A stretch of DNA of 64,000 nt from Bryobacterales bacterium (GTDB lineage: Bacteria; Acidobacteriota; Terriglobia; Bryobacterales; UBA6623). Below the pieces are notes generated by a model. It searched no databases and was not told the origin of the DNA. It worked only from the letters and a program-made list of their open reading frames with translations. Position numbers and translations under genes: made by a program. Below are positions 27,164 through 35,688 of the stretch, piece after piece (positions within the stretch are counted from its first letter, which is position 1; each line of letters opens with the position of its first letter). The stretch lies in contig JAPPMG010000042.1 in the NCBI GenBank assembly GCA_028819215.1, positions 113,923-177,922 on the forward strand, in the 5' to 3' direction.

Positions 27164-28212
27164 GCGGCCGCCTCGGCGTCGAAGGCGAACGCGAAGGCGT
27201 CGCTCGCGAGCCCGTCGATCTCACCCTCTGTGAAACCAAGGCTCCGGAGTCCGGCCAGCTCCTCGGCGAGCGAGACGCCGAAGAACGTCGGATCGTCGGT
27301 GTTGATCGACATCGGCACGCCAGCCTCGTACAGGGCTCGCACGGGGTGCTCGTCCATCGAGGGGTATACGCCCGTCCGGACGTTGCTTGTCGGGCAAATC
27401 TCGAGCGGGATCTTGCGCTCGGCAAGGCGACTGACCAGCATGGGATCTTCAATCGCGCGGACGCCGTGCCCGATACGCTCGACCCGGAGCGTGTCCAGAG
27501 CCTGCCAGACGCTCTCAGGCCCGAGAGCCTCGCCGGCGTGGACCGTGGTCCGGAGCCCGCCCTCGCGGGCAAGCGCGTAGACGCGCTCGAAATGTTGGGG
27601 CGGATACAGGCGCTCGGCTCCGCCGAGCGTCAGCCCGACCACGGTCGGCGGCAGCATCGGCAGCAATCGCTCAAGCAGCTTCTCCGCCGCGTCCGGTCCG
27701 TAGTTGCGCACCAAGTCCACGATCCAGCGCACCTTGGGTCGGGCTGGCGGATCCCTTCCCAGTACTTCCAGAATTCCCTCTAGAGGCAATCCCTGCTGCA
27801 AGTACTCGGGGATTGAGACCGTGACTTCGGCGTAGGTGATGTTTTGGGCGAGGAGATGCTCTCGGACGCCGATGACCAAGTCACGGAAATCGTCGATTTC
27901 GCGCACGAAGAAGACTGTGAAGAAATAGGCCGCCAAGAATTGATCGAGGCTCTCAAAGCGGAACAGCCCGTCCAGTTCCTCGACAGGATCGCTGGCGGCC
28001 AGAATGCGTGCAATGGCGGGCTGCCGGCGGAGTCTTGCGAGTTGGTTCGGCGGTGCCGACTCAAGGGCTCGGGCAGGAGGGTGCTTGCGAACCCGGTCGC
28101 TCAGATATTCGCGAGGGATGGCGCCCCGCAGGTGCAGGTGCAGTTCTGCTTTGGGCCGCGACGCCAGCTCCGCAAGCCAGCCAGGCCGCGGCTGTGCGCC
28201 GGATTCAGACAT
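27160..28212 (-). CDS. add: Adenosine deaminase family protein
   Basis: A 350-residue metal-dependent deaminase that converts adenosine (or a related purine) to inosine. The zinc ligands are visible: AELHLHLRGAIP (usual form HxHxxG, here with Arg before Gly), TTVHAGEALGP with His and the catalytic Glu, RIGHGVRA, and SINTDDPTFFG with the metal-binding Asp. CPTSNVRTGVYPSMDEHP matches the family. The length is typical of adenosine deaminase. It is the last gene of a minus-strand run starting at tlpA, 55 bases after the sulfatase gene. Adenine or aminofutalosine deaminase activity cannot be excluded from sequence alone. Confidence 0.88.
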   Translation of the reverse strand: MSESGAQPRPGWLAELASRPKAELHLHLRGAIPREYLSDRVRKHPPARALESAPPNQLARLRRQPAIARILAASDPVEELDGLFRFESLDQFLAAYFFTVFFVREIDDFRDLVIGVREHLLAQNITYAEVTVSIPEYLQQGLPLEGILEVLGRDPPARPKVRWIVDLVRNYGPDAAEKLLERLLPMLPPTVVGLTLGGAERLYPPQHFERVYALAREGGLRTTVHAGEALGPESVWQALDTLRVERIGHGVRAIEDPMLVSRLAERKIPLEICPTSNVRTGVYPSMDEHPVRALYEAGVPMSINTDDPTFFGVSLAEELAGLRSLGFTEGEIDGLASDAFAFAFDAEAAA

Positions 28213-28267
28213 GGACGATCAGGCCGCGACGGCAGGCACGGAAGGCGGTCAACTCCCGCGGCGCGCC

Positions 28268-29773
28268 TCAGCCACGCTCTCCGTAGTGGTCCCTCAGGCG
28301 AACGAGTTCGGATTGCAGCTCCCGGACCAAATCGGCGTGTCCGGGCTCCGCGTAAAGGTTCCGCAGCTCGTCGGGATCCTCCTGCAGATCGAAGAGCTCC
28401 CAATAGTCCCCCTCCCCGTAGTACTCGATCAACTTGTAGCGGTCGGTGCGGACTCCGCGATGCGGGCTCACCCTGTGCGGAGTCCAGTACTGGAAGCTCG
28501 GGTCCGTCATTTGCTCGCGGGCCATTTCGCGAAACGCCCACGAGTTCTCGTAGTAGCTGTACAGGACCGAGTCCCGCCAGTCGTCCGGCGGGTTGCCTTC
28601 CAGCAGGGGTCGCAAGCTGCGACCCTGCATCTGGTCGGGCACGTCGATGCCGGCGAAGTCGAGCAGCGTCGGCGCGATGTCGACATTCAAGGCCGGGCGG
28701 CCTTCCACCTGCGCGGCCGCCACCAAGCGCGGGTAGCGCACGAGCAACGGGATACGCAACGCCGGCTCGTACATGAAGCGCTTGTCATACCAGCCGTGCT
28801 CGCCGATGAAGTAGCCGTTGTCGGTCGTGTAGAGCACGAGAGTGTCCTCGGCCAAGCCCGACGTGTCCAAGTAGTCGAGAACGCGGCCCAGTCCCTCGTC
28901 AACTCCGTATACCGCCCGATGGTGGTCCTTGGCAAAGCGCTGGTAGATCCATTCGCGCTTCTGGTCCGGGCTCAAGCCGGGCGGCAGGTCGGCGTAGTCT
29001 CCCTCTAGGCTGACCTCGAAACGCATGTCGCGCGCCTCTGCCGCTACTCGTCGAGTGGCGTAGTCGTCGTCATACGTCGATGGCTTCGGCCAGTCGATGT
29101 CGGCGAACATGTCCGCGTGCCGAGGAGCGGGCGTGAACGGCCGATGCGGGGCCTTGTGCTGGTACAGCAGGCAGAACGGCCCCGCGCCGCCGCGACGCAG
29201 GAAGTCGAGGGCGAAGTCGGTCGTGATGTCGGTGGCATAGCCGGACTCCTTGCTCGGCTCCCCGTTCGCGATGAAGTCGGGATCGAAGTAGACGCCCTGC
29301 CCGGGCAGCACCTTCCATTCGTCGAAGCCGCGGGGCTGCTGGCGCAGGTGCCACTTGCCGACCAAGCCAGTGCGATATCCGGCCTGCTGGAGCAATTGCG
29401 GGAACGTCGGCAGGCTCGGGTCGAGCTCTTCCACGGCGTCGGCCTTCTCGGAATTGCCGCGGATTCCGTGGACATGCGAATAGCAGCCCGTCAGAACGGA
29501 AGCCCGGCCCGGAGCGCACAGGGAGTTGGTGCAGTAGGCGTTCGCGAAGCGCGCTCCTTCGCTGGCCAGGCGGTCCATGTTGGGCGTCTGCAGCAGCGGA
29601 TGGCCCGCGCAGCTCATCTGCGAGTGCTGCTGGTCGTCGGTCATCACCAGCAAGATGTTGGGGCGCGGCGCGGACGAGCCCCCGCAGCGCGTCAGAAATG
29701 CTGCCGCCCCGCCCGCAAATGATTGCAACGCCCGCCTGCGGGTAAGGGCTGATCCAGAGATTACGTCTTGCAT
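28268..29773 (-). CDS. Exported sulfatase
   Basis: A 501-residue type I sulfatase (alkaline phosphatase superfamily) that hydrolyses sulfate esters. The start at 29773 is chosen because GGGAGGA lies upstream. A Tat-type signal then follows, with TRRRALQSFAGGAAAFLTRC; the Cys at residue 30 might be lipidated. Metal-binding Asp46-Asp47 lie in VMTDDQQHS. The formylglycine motif is C86-A-P-G-R90 in SLCAPGRASVLTG, so a formylglycine-generating enzyme must exist elsewhere; none is in the window. The C-terminal half includes YTTDNGYFIGEHGWYDK with further Asp/His ligands. Its first 13 bases overlap the end of the enoyl-CoA hydratase gene. A sulfated glycan or steroid substrate is possible but not readable. 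Confidence 0.93.
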   Translation of the reverse strand: MQDVISGSALTRRRALQSFAGGAAAFLTRCGGSSAPRPNILLVMTDDQQHSQMSCAGHPLLQTPNMDRLASEGARFANAYCTNSLCAPGRASVLTGCYSHVHGIRGNSEKADAVEELDPSLPTFPQLLQQAGYRTGLVGKWHLRQQPRGFDEWKVLPGQGVYFDPDFIANGEPSKESGYATDITTDFALDFLRRGGAGPFCLLYQHKAPHRPFTPAPRHADMFADIDWPKPSTYDDDYATRRVAAEARDMRFEVSLEGDYADLPPGLSPDQKREWIYQRFAKDHHRAVYGVDEGLGRVLDYLDTSGLAEDTLVLYTTDNGYFIGEHGWYDKRFMYEPALRIPLLVRYPRLVAAAQVEGRPALNVDIAPTLLDFAGIDVPDQMQGRSLRPLLEGNPPDDWRDSVLYSYYENSWAFREMAREQMTDPSFQYWTPHRVSPHRGVRTDRYKLIEYYGEGDYWELFDLQEDPDELRNLYAEPGHADLVRELQSELVRLRDHYGERG

Positions 29774-30579
29774 GTTTGAGTTCCTCCCCCCTTGGCTGCC
29801 AGCCACGGCGCACGCCCCTTGTCCAAGAAGGCGCGCACCCCGGCACGCCCCTCGTCCGTAGACCTCCGCGTTGCCAGAACCTGCGCTGTCCGGTCGCGGA
29901 TCCCGTCGTCCAGCGGATTGTCTGAAATCTCGCGCACAAGCTCCTTGCAGGTCGCCAGCGCGCCCGGAGCGCCCCTGAGCAAGCGGTCCGTCATCTTCTG
30001 GGTCGCTGCATCCAACTCCGTCGTCGGGACCACCTCGTCAACGAGCCCCCACTCTTGCGCGCGCAGCGCATCGAAGCGCTCGGCAGTCAGCATCAGACGC
30101 CGCGCCACCTTGGCACCAAGCACTTCGACCAGATACGGGCCCACCATCGCTGGCACGAGTCCGAGCTGTACCTCGCTCAGGCGGAAGAAGGCATCCTCGG
30201 AAGCAACCGCGACATCGCAGCAAGCGACCAAGCCCACGCCGCCACCCACTGCAGCGCCCTGAACGCGGGCGACGGTCGGCTTGGGCATCGCATGCAGCAG
30301 TCGAAGCAGCTCGACGAAGCGGCGAGTGTCGGCCAGGTTCTGTGCCGGGTCGGCGGTGCCCATGCGGCGCATGGCACGCAAATCGGCACCGGCGCTGAAG
30401 CAGCTTCCGGCCCCAGCCAGCTGGACCACGCGCGCGCCCGAATCCGCCGCCAGCGACCGCAGCTTGTCGGAAAGCTCCTCGACAGTGTCGTTGTCCAGCG
30501 CGTTGCGGACTTCCGGGCGGTCGAGCACCAAGGTGGCCACGCAGGCGCTCCGCTCAAGGCGCACTCGAGGGGTCGGCAT
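29761..30579 (-). CDS. Enoyl-CoA hydratase/isomerase (crotonase) family protein
   Basis: A 272-residue crotonase-fold protein acting on acyl-CoA thioesters. The CoA/oxyanion elements are FSAGADLRAM and AVGGGVGLVACCDVAVA. In classical hydratase the first catalytic Glu sits just after the Gly triplet, where this protein has Gly. The second Glu is kept in LSEVQLGLVPAMV. The chemistry may therefore differ from simple hydration. The start is set at the ATG at 30579 rather than a TTG two codons earlier. It lies between the DsbD-alpha gene (30 bases upstream) and the sulfatase (13-base overlap). Confidence 0.88.
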   Translation of the reverse strand: MPTPRVRLERSACVATLVLDRPEVRNALDNDTVEELSDKLRSLAADSGARVVQLAGAGSCFSAGADLRAMRRMGTADPAQNLADTRRFVELLRLLHAMPKPTVARVQGAAVGGGVGLVACCDVAVASEDAFFRLSEVQLGLVPAMVGPYLVEVLGAKVARRLMLTAERFDALRAQEWGLVDEVVPTTELDAATQKMTDRLLRGAPGALATCKELVREISDNPLDDGIRDRTAQVLATRRSTDEGRAGVRAFLDKGRAPWLAAKGGGTQTCKT

Positions 30580-30609
30580 TGCCAAGAATGATAGCGGAAT
30601 CCCGTCGGC

Positions 30610-31098
30610 TCAGCGGCGAACCGGAACCCTGACGGGCAGTGTCTTGGGCGGCAGGCAGGCTTTGTCGTTGCACGCCTGGAAGCGGAACGAGCCCCGCAGC
30701 TCGCCCGTATCCGCCGGCACGGACTCCACGTGGAAGGTCGTCACGATTTCGACGCGCGACGAGTACACCGAGAGCGGCTTGTCCGAGAAGTCGTACTTGA
30801 CCTCTTCGGGGGGCGGATAGGCGACCGAGTCGATGCGCAACGGAACGTCGGGCCAAGCCAAGGAGGTCGGGATCAAGTACGGATCGTTCGGCTTGTCGGA
30901 ATTGATGTGGTAGCCGCGGCGGATGCGAACCGCGATCGGGACCCGCAATGGTCCGGTGTCGGTGATCCGAATTCCCGGGCTGGGCTCGATCGTGGCGGCG
31001 GCGAACCCTAACTGCTGGGCCGGCAGCGGCGCGGCAAGCAGGGCGAAAAGCGCAGCAACGGCCTTGAGGCGGGTTGCGCTAGAGCGATGCGGTCGCAT
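30610..31098 (-). CDS. Periplasmic DsbD alpha-domain protein
   Basis: A 162-residue secreted protein consisting of a signal peptide (residues about 10-27, ending PAQ) and one domain like the N-terminal periplasmic domain of thiol:disulfide reductase DsbD (PF11412 type). The redox pair is in FQACNDKACLPPKTLPVRV, the family's signature, with Cys-x4-Cys. The membrane and C-terminal thioredoxin domains of DsbD are absent. It overlaps the upstream TlpA-like thioredoxin gene by 20 bases, so the two probably form an envelope redox pair. How reducing power crosses the membrane is not evident in the window. Confidence 0.88.
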   Translation of the reverse strand: MRPHRSSATRLKAVAALFALLAAPLPAQQLGFAAATIEPSPGIRITDTGPLRVPIAVRIRRGYHINSDKPNDPYLIPTSLAWPDVPLRIDSVAYPPPEEVKYDFSDKPLSVYSSRVEIVTTFHVESVPADTGELRGSFRFQACNDKACLPPKTLPVRVPVRR

Positions 31099-31630
31099 TC
31101 ACGTCCAGCAGAACCTCGATCTCCTCTTCGTAGGTTGCCTTAGCCACCAAGCCTTGGTGGGTGAAAACGATCTTGCCCGCTTGGTTCACGATCAGGGTGG
31201 TGGGCAGCACCATGATGCCGCCGAAAGCGTCAGAGACGGCGTCATCGCCCAGCAACACCGGAAAGTTGAATTCCATCTTCTCGGCGAACTCGCGCACCGG
31301 ATCCCAGCCATCCTCGTCCAGAGAGACCGCCAAGACTGTAAAGCCGCGATCCTTGTACTTGCGCTGGAAGTCGACGAACCACGGCATCTCGATCTTGCAC
31401 GGGCCGCACCAAGTGGCCCAGAAGTTGAGCAGGACGACCTTGCCTTCGATATCGGCGTTGGTGTGCGTCTTGCCGTCCAAGTCCCGCAGGCTGAATTCCG
31501 GGATCGATGGATTGGCGGAGTTTTCGGCGGCCGCGGCGGAATTGCCGTCCTCGTCCGGCATCGGGCCGATGCCGCACGCAAGGGCCAGGGCCGTGGCGAC
31601 AATGGCCAGAATCAGCGCGGTTCGTTGCAT
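31079..31630 (-). CDS. TlpA-like thioredoxin lipoprotein
   Basis: A 183-residue thioredoxin-fold protein. From the ATG at 31630 it begins with a lipoprotein signal ending ALALACG, with Cys19 as the lipidation site. The redox motif Trp-Cys75-Gly-Pro-Cys78 lies in NFWATWCGPCKIEMPWF, and the cis-Pro loop is MVLPTTLIVNQAGKI. It is of the TlpA/ResA type: extra-cytoplasmic disulfide reduction, for example in cytochrome c maturation. It heads the minus-strand run DsbD-alpha, crotonase, sulfatase, add. A near-perfect TATAAT sits about 31 bases upstream. An earlier GTG at 31645 is an alternative start. Confidence 0.93.
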   Translation of the reverse strand: MQRTALILAIVATALALACGIGPMPDEDGNSAAAAENSANPSIPEFSLRDLDGKTHTNADIEGKVVLLNFWATWCGPCKIEMPWFVDFQRKYKDRGFTVLAVSLDEDGWDPVREFAEKMEFNFPVLLGDDAVSDAFGGIMVLPTTLIVNQAGKIVFTHQGLVAKATYEEEIEVLLDVNATASL

Positions 31631-31660
31631 TGCGAGTAAAGGCACTCGACGCCTACGCCG

Positions 31661-31690
31661 ATTATACAGCGTGATTGCAGGGCTTAGAAT
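31661..31690. promoter_or_regulatory. Divergent promoter region between tlpA-like and propeller-PHP genes
   Basis: On the minus strand a perfect TATAAT lies at 31666-31661, about 31 bases before the tlpA-like ATG, with a weak -35 (TTCTAA) 17 bases upstream. On the plus strand TAGAAT at 31685-31690 is a -10 candidate for the gene starting at 31715. Consensus matches by eye. Confidence 0.45.
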
Positions 31691-31714
31691 GTGGCTGCTG
31701 GAGAATCGCTTGCT

Positions 31715-34660
31715 ATGACATTCCTCAGGCTGATGCCGCTGACTCTGCTGCTTGCGACCGGGCTACAGGCAGAACGCGTGCAGTACTGCATCCTGTTCGG
31801 AGTCGGTGACGAAGAACCGACGCGCTGGGACGGTTCGCTGGAAGCTTCGGGCGCTCGGATTCTGGAGCTGTCCGGCTGGCGGCTCGGCCGAGAGGACTCG
31901 GTGTCCGGATCGAGCTGGCGGCTCGCGACCCGCCGCGTTGCCCTGACGCGCAGCATGACCAATCTCGACCTCTACCCCGCGCTTGAAGCAGGCGTCTACG
32001 CGCTCGCAGAGACGGTCGGAGCTGACCCGGTGTTCCGGATTCGCACATCGCAGGGCAGCGCGAGCTTCCACGCTTCGGAGGTCGGGTTCGGAAGTCCCGC
32101 GCTGCTCCTAGGCGGCCGAGTATCCGTTGAGAGAATACCGGTCACTACGGTCCTTACCGATTCGATCGAAGAACAGGACCTGCCCGCCATTGCAAAGTTC
32201 GGCGACACCGTCTATATGGCATATGTCGAGTTCACGCATGGCGCTCGCGAAATGAGGTGGCGCCGTCAGCTGCGGACCGAGCCCGATTCCTTCGATCCGT
32301 TGTCGAGACCGGCGGGAGGCGACCGCATCTGGCTGCGCGAATACTCGGTGCCTAGCGGGGAGTGGGGAGAGCCTCAGGCAGTCGGGGCGGGCGGCCAAGA
32401 TATCTACTCTGCGGCGGTGGCCGTGGACGGGCAGGGGCGCGTGTGGGTCATGCGCTCCAAGCAGGTAGACGGAAACTTCGACATCTATGCCAGCTATCGT
32501 CGCGAGGGCCGCTGGTCGGGCGAGCTGCGGGTCACCAGCGATCCCGGCCCGGACATCAGCCCGGCCGCCACGACAGACGCGGACGGCGCAGTGTGGATTA
32601 CGTGGCAGGGGTATCGAGACAGCCTCGACGTGCTCGTCGCGCGCCAGGGCGGGGACCGATTCTCTGCCGAACAAACGGTGTCGAGTTCCGAGGAAAGCGA
32701 TTGGGCTCCGCAGATCGCGGCGGCGCGGAGCAAGGGCGTGGCCATATCTTGGGACACCTACGACAGCGGCAACTACGACGTCTACGTGCGCCGGCTGTCG
32801 TACGGCCAAGGAATCGAGATGGAAGCCCCCGTGGCTGTTGCGGCCAGCCCGCGTTTCGAGGCTCGCTCCAGCGTCGCGTTCGACAGCCAAGACAGGCTCT
32901 GGGTCGCCTACGAAGACTCGTTCCCGGGTTGGGGCAAGGACTTCGGAGCCTACGAGACCACCGGCGCGGGACTCTACCAAGACACGAAGGTGCGCGTAAA
33001 GGTGGTGCAGGGCAAGCGCCTGTACCGGCCGGCCGCGTCCGGGGCAGCGGTATTCGACGCTCAGCCCCCCTCCAGCCCGGACAACCGCAGGCGCCGCGGT
33101 CGAGAGATACTGCACCGTCCGCAACCGGACCCGAGCCTGGCGGCAAACCGACCGGCGAACATTACGCCGTATCCGCGGAGCAAGATCGCTCGCGAAGGGT
33201 TTCCGCGACTGGCGGCCGACGGCTCCGGGAATGTCTTCCTGTCGTTTCGTACCTCAGGCGGTGATATCTGGGGACCGCTTGGGACGACTTGGTTCGGGCA
33301 CTTGGCGCGATTCGATGGCAAGGCTTGGGTGGGTCCGACATATCTCGGACGCTCGGACGGGCTGCTCGACCAGCGGCCCGCCTTGGCGGCGATCGGTCCA
33401 GGGAAGCTGCTGATTGTCGGCACCTCGGACCATCGCTTCAGCGAGGCCGATCTCCGGAACGCATACCGCAACGACTTCGACTATGACTTGGTCGCTCACA
33501 CGTACGAGAGCGAGCCCGGAACCGAAGAGCACGCGCTGGAGGCCGAGGAAGAGCAAAGTCCTCCCGCTCCAACTGGCGAGACCGAAGCCGAACTCATGCA
33601 AGTCGCTCGGATGCGCGACTACCGGGCGCAGATTGGGGGCGAGTCGCTCCGCCTGATGCGGGGCGAATTCCATCGCCACACCGAGATCAGCGGCGACGGA
33701 GCTCGCGATGGCGGCTTGATTGACGCCTGGCGTTACTTCATCGACGCGTCCTACATGGACTGGGCGGGCTGCTGCGACCACGACAACGGCTATCGCGAAT
33801 ACCCGTGGTGGCGCACCCAGAAGCTCTCCGATGCCTTCCACCTGGCCGGCAGGTTTGTCACGCTGTTCAGCTACGAGCGCAGCGTGCGATACCCCGAGGG
33901 ACATCGCAACCTGCTGTTCGCTCAGCGCGGCGTCCGTCCGTTGCCGAGGCTGCCCAAGATGGCGGAAGACTCGCCCTCCGAGCCCGCGCCCGATACCCAG
34001 ATGCTGTACCGGTACCTGCGACGCTATAGCGGCGTCGCCGCCGTTCATACATCCGGCACGGGCATGGGCACGGACTGGAGGGACAACGATCCTGAGCTCG
34101 AACCGTGGGTCGAGATCTATCAGGGCGACCGGCAGAACTACGAGATCCCGGGCGGGCCGCGCACGAACACTGCTGACGACTCCATCGGCGGCTGGCGCGC
34201 GCTCGGATTCGTCTCCCATGCGCTGGCAAAGGGCTATCGGCTCGGCTTCCAGGCTTCCAGCGACCACCTCTCCACGCACATGTCGTACGCCAACGTCTGG
34301 GTGACCGAACCGACCCGCGAGGCGATGCTCGAAGGGATTCGAAAGCGCAGGGTCTACGGGGCAACGGACAACATCCTCGCGGACGTGCGCAGCGACGGGC
34401 ATTTCATGGGCGAGGAGTTCGAGACAAGCGAGGCACCGAAAATCGAAATCTCCCTCCTCGGCACTTCCGACTTCGAGCGGGTCGCGATCATCAAGGACGG
34501 GCGTTACGTCCATTCGGCGAATCCGCGATCGCGCCAGGTCAAGCTGACCTGGACCGACACCACTGCGCAAAGCGGCCAGACCTCGTTCTACTACGTGCGC
34601 GGCGAGCAGGTCGACGGAGAGATCGTCTGGGTGAGCCCGATGTGGATCACGCGCCGCTAG
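31715..34660 (+). CDS. Secreted beta-propeller protein fused to a PHP-like metal hydrolase domain
   Basis: A 981-residue protein with a signal peptide (residues 1-19, ending TGLQA). An N-terminal beta domain and a large propeller-like region (about 130-480) follow. Its sheets have alternating motifs such as IYSAAVAVDGQGRVWVMRSK and DISPAATTDADGAVWITWQG. After a Glu-rich linker (about 605-625) comes a PHP-type or DUF3604-like domain, opening GEFHRHTEISGDGARDGG and continuing WAGCCDHDNGYREYPWW and AAVHTSGTGMGTDW. The His/Asp clusters are plausible metal ligands for a phosphoesterase-like site. It ends with a beta-sandwich. The true substrate is unknown. The start at 31715 is preferred because it places the signal peptide at the N-terminus. 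Confidence 0.8.
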   Translation: MTFLRLMPLTLLLATGLQAERVQYCILFGVGDEEPTRWDGSLEASGARILELSGWRLGREDSVSGSSWRLATRRVALTRSMTNLDLYPALEAGVYALAETVGADPVFRIRTSQGSASFHASEVGFGSPALLLGGRVSVERIPVTTVLTDSIEEQDLPAIAKFGDTVYMAYVEFTHGAREMRWRRQLRTEPDSFDPLSRPAGGDRIWLREYSVPSGEWGEPQAVGAGGQDIYSAAVAVDGQGRVWVMRSKQVDGNFDIYASYRREGRWSGELRVTSDPGPDISPAATTDADGAVWITWQGYRDSLDVLVARQGGDRFSAEQTVSSSEESDWAPQIAAARSKGVAISWDTYDSGNYDVYVRRLSYGQGIEMEAPVAVAASPRFEARSSVAFDSQDRLWVAYEDSFPGWGKDFGAYETTGAGLYQDTKVRVKVVQGKRLYRPAASGAAVFDAQPPSSPDNRRRRGREILHRPQPDPSLAANRPANITPYPRSKIAREGFPRLAADGSGNVFLSFRTSGGDIWGPLGTTWFGHLARFDGKAWVGPTYLGRSDGLLDQRPALAAIGPGKLLIVGTSDHRFSEADLRNAYRNDFDYDLVAHTYESEPGTEEHALEAEEEQSPPAPTGETEAELMQVARMRDYRAQIGGESLRLMRGEFHRHTEISGDGARDGGLIDAWRYFIDASYMDWAGCCDHDNGYREYPWWRTQKLSDAFHLAGRFVTLFSYERSVRYPEGHRNLLFAQRGVRPLPRLPKMAEDSPSEPAPDTQMLYRYLRRYSGVAAVHTSGTGMGTDWRDNDPELEPWVEIYQGDRQNYEIPGGPRTNTADDSIGGWRALGFVSHALAKGYRLGFQASSDHLSTHMSYANVWVTEPTREAMLEGIRKRRVYGATDNILADVRSDGHFMGEEFETSEAPKIEISLLGTSDFERVAIIKDGRYVHSANPRSRQVKLTWTDTTAQSGQTSFYYVRGEQVDGEIVWVSPMWITRR

Positions 34661-34714
34661 GCCGAGCGCCGCGCGAGCGCCCCTCCCGCTGACGCTAGGC
34701 TGTAAACTCGACGT

Positions 34715-35518
34715 GTGAAGCATTGGGCGTTCTGTCTCTGGGCAGCTGTGGCGGTCGCTCTATCCGCTTGCGGCAGCGAATCCTCTCGGCCGGCCGATCC
34801 GTTTGCAGGCTACAGGCTCGTCGACCTGACTCATGCATTCGACCAGAACACCGTGTTCTGGCCGACCGGCCAGCCGTTTCGTCACCACCAAACCGCAGGG
34901 GGCCAGCAGCCGGATGGCTACTTCTACAGTGCCTTCGACATCGCCATGAGCGAGCACTGCGGCACCCATCTAGACGCCCCGATCCACTTCGCCGAAGGGG
35001 GCAAGTCGGTCGGCGACATTTCCCTTGACGATCTCGCCGGGCCGGTCGCGGTCGTCGATATCGAGCAACAATGCCTTGCCGATCGAGACTACGCCGCATC
35101 AGCTGCTGACCTGGCAGCCTTCGAAGCCGAGCACGGCTCGGTCGAGGAAGGCTCGATCGTGCTCTTCCGGACAGGATGGAGCAAGCGCTGGCCCGATACC
35201 CTGCGCTACCTCGGCGACGACACGCCGGGCAAGGCGGATGCCCTTCGATTCCCCGGGATCGCAACCGATGCCGCGCAATGGCTGGCCGACAGGGGAGTGT
35301 CCGCAGTCGGTATCGACACTGCCAGCATCGATCCCGGCTCGTCAGCGACCTTTCCCGCCCACCAGGTTCTGGCCCGTCGTTCTGTGTCAATTCTCGAGAA
35401 CGTCGCCCGGCTCGAAGAACTGCCGGCAACAGGAGCGTTCCTGATGGCGTTCCCCATGAAGATCGGGCGCGGATCCGGCGCACCGTGCCGGATTGCCGCA
35501 CTCGTGCCGGAAACCTAG
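34715..35518 (+). CDS. Cyclase/kynurenine formamidase-family lipoprotein
   Basis: A 267-residue member of the cyclase family (PF04199), metal-dependent amide or ester hydrolases that include kynurenine formamidase. The N-terminus is a lipoprotein signal ending VALSACG with Cys19. The metal signature SEHCGTHLDAPIHF matches the family form H-x-G-T-H-x-D-x-P-x-H. Other conserved pieces are LVDLTHAFD near the start and VGIDTASIDPG. Being lipid-anchored and exported is less usual than the cytoplasmic form. The start is GTG with no Shine-Dalgarno; TAAACT ends 6 bases before it. Confidence 0.88.
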   Translation: MKHWAFCLWAAVAVALSACGSESSRPADPFAGYRLVDLTHAFDQNTVFWPTGQPFRHHQTAGGQQPDGYFYSAFDIAMSEHCGTHLDAPIHFAEGGKSVGDISLDDLAGPVAVVDIEQQCLADRDYAASAADLAAFEAEHGSVEEGSIVLFRTGWSKRWPDTLRYLGDDTPGKADALRFPGIATDAAQWLADRGVSAVGIDTASIDPGSSATFPAHQVLARRSVSILENVARLEELPATGAFLMAFPMKIGRGSGAPCRIAALVPET

Positions 35519-35651
35519 CACGGCCAAGTCACAGGCCGACTGATGGCGAGCGGCCTACTCACACTACCGAAGCTGCTTGGCCGATTGCCGCGTAGAGCGT
35601 CCCGACCGCACCGGAGAGTACGCTGGCCGGATCGCGGGCACTTTACGATTC

Positions 35652-35681
35652 TTGACGATCTGCGCCGATCTGGGATACCCT
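35652..35681 (+). promoter_or_regulatory. Putative promoter directly in front of the four-Cache gene
   Basis: TTGACG at 35652-35657 and TACCCT at 35676-35681 are separated by 18 bases. The ATG at 35689 lies only 7 bases after the -10 hexamer and has no ribosome-binding site, so transcription would begin at or next to the start codon (leaderless). Consensus match by eye. Confidence 0.35.
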
Positions 35682-35688
35682 GCTTCTA

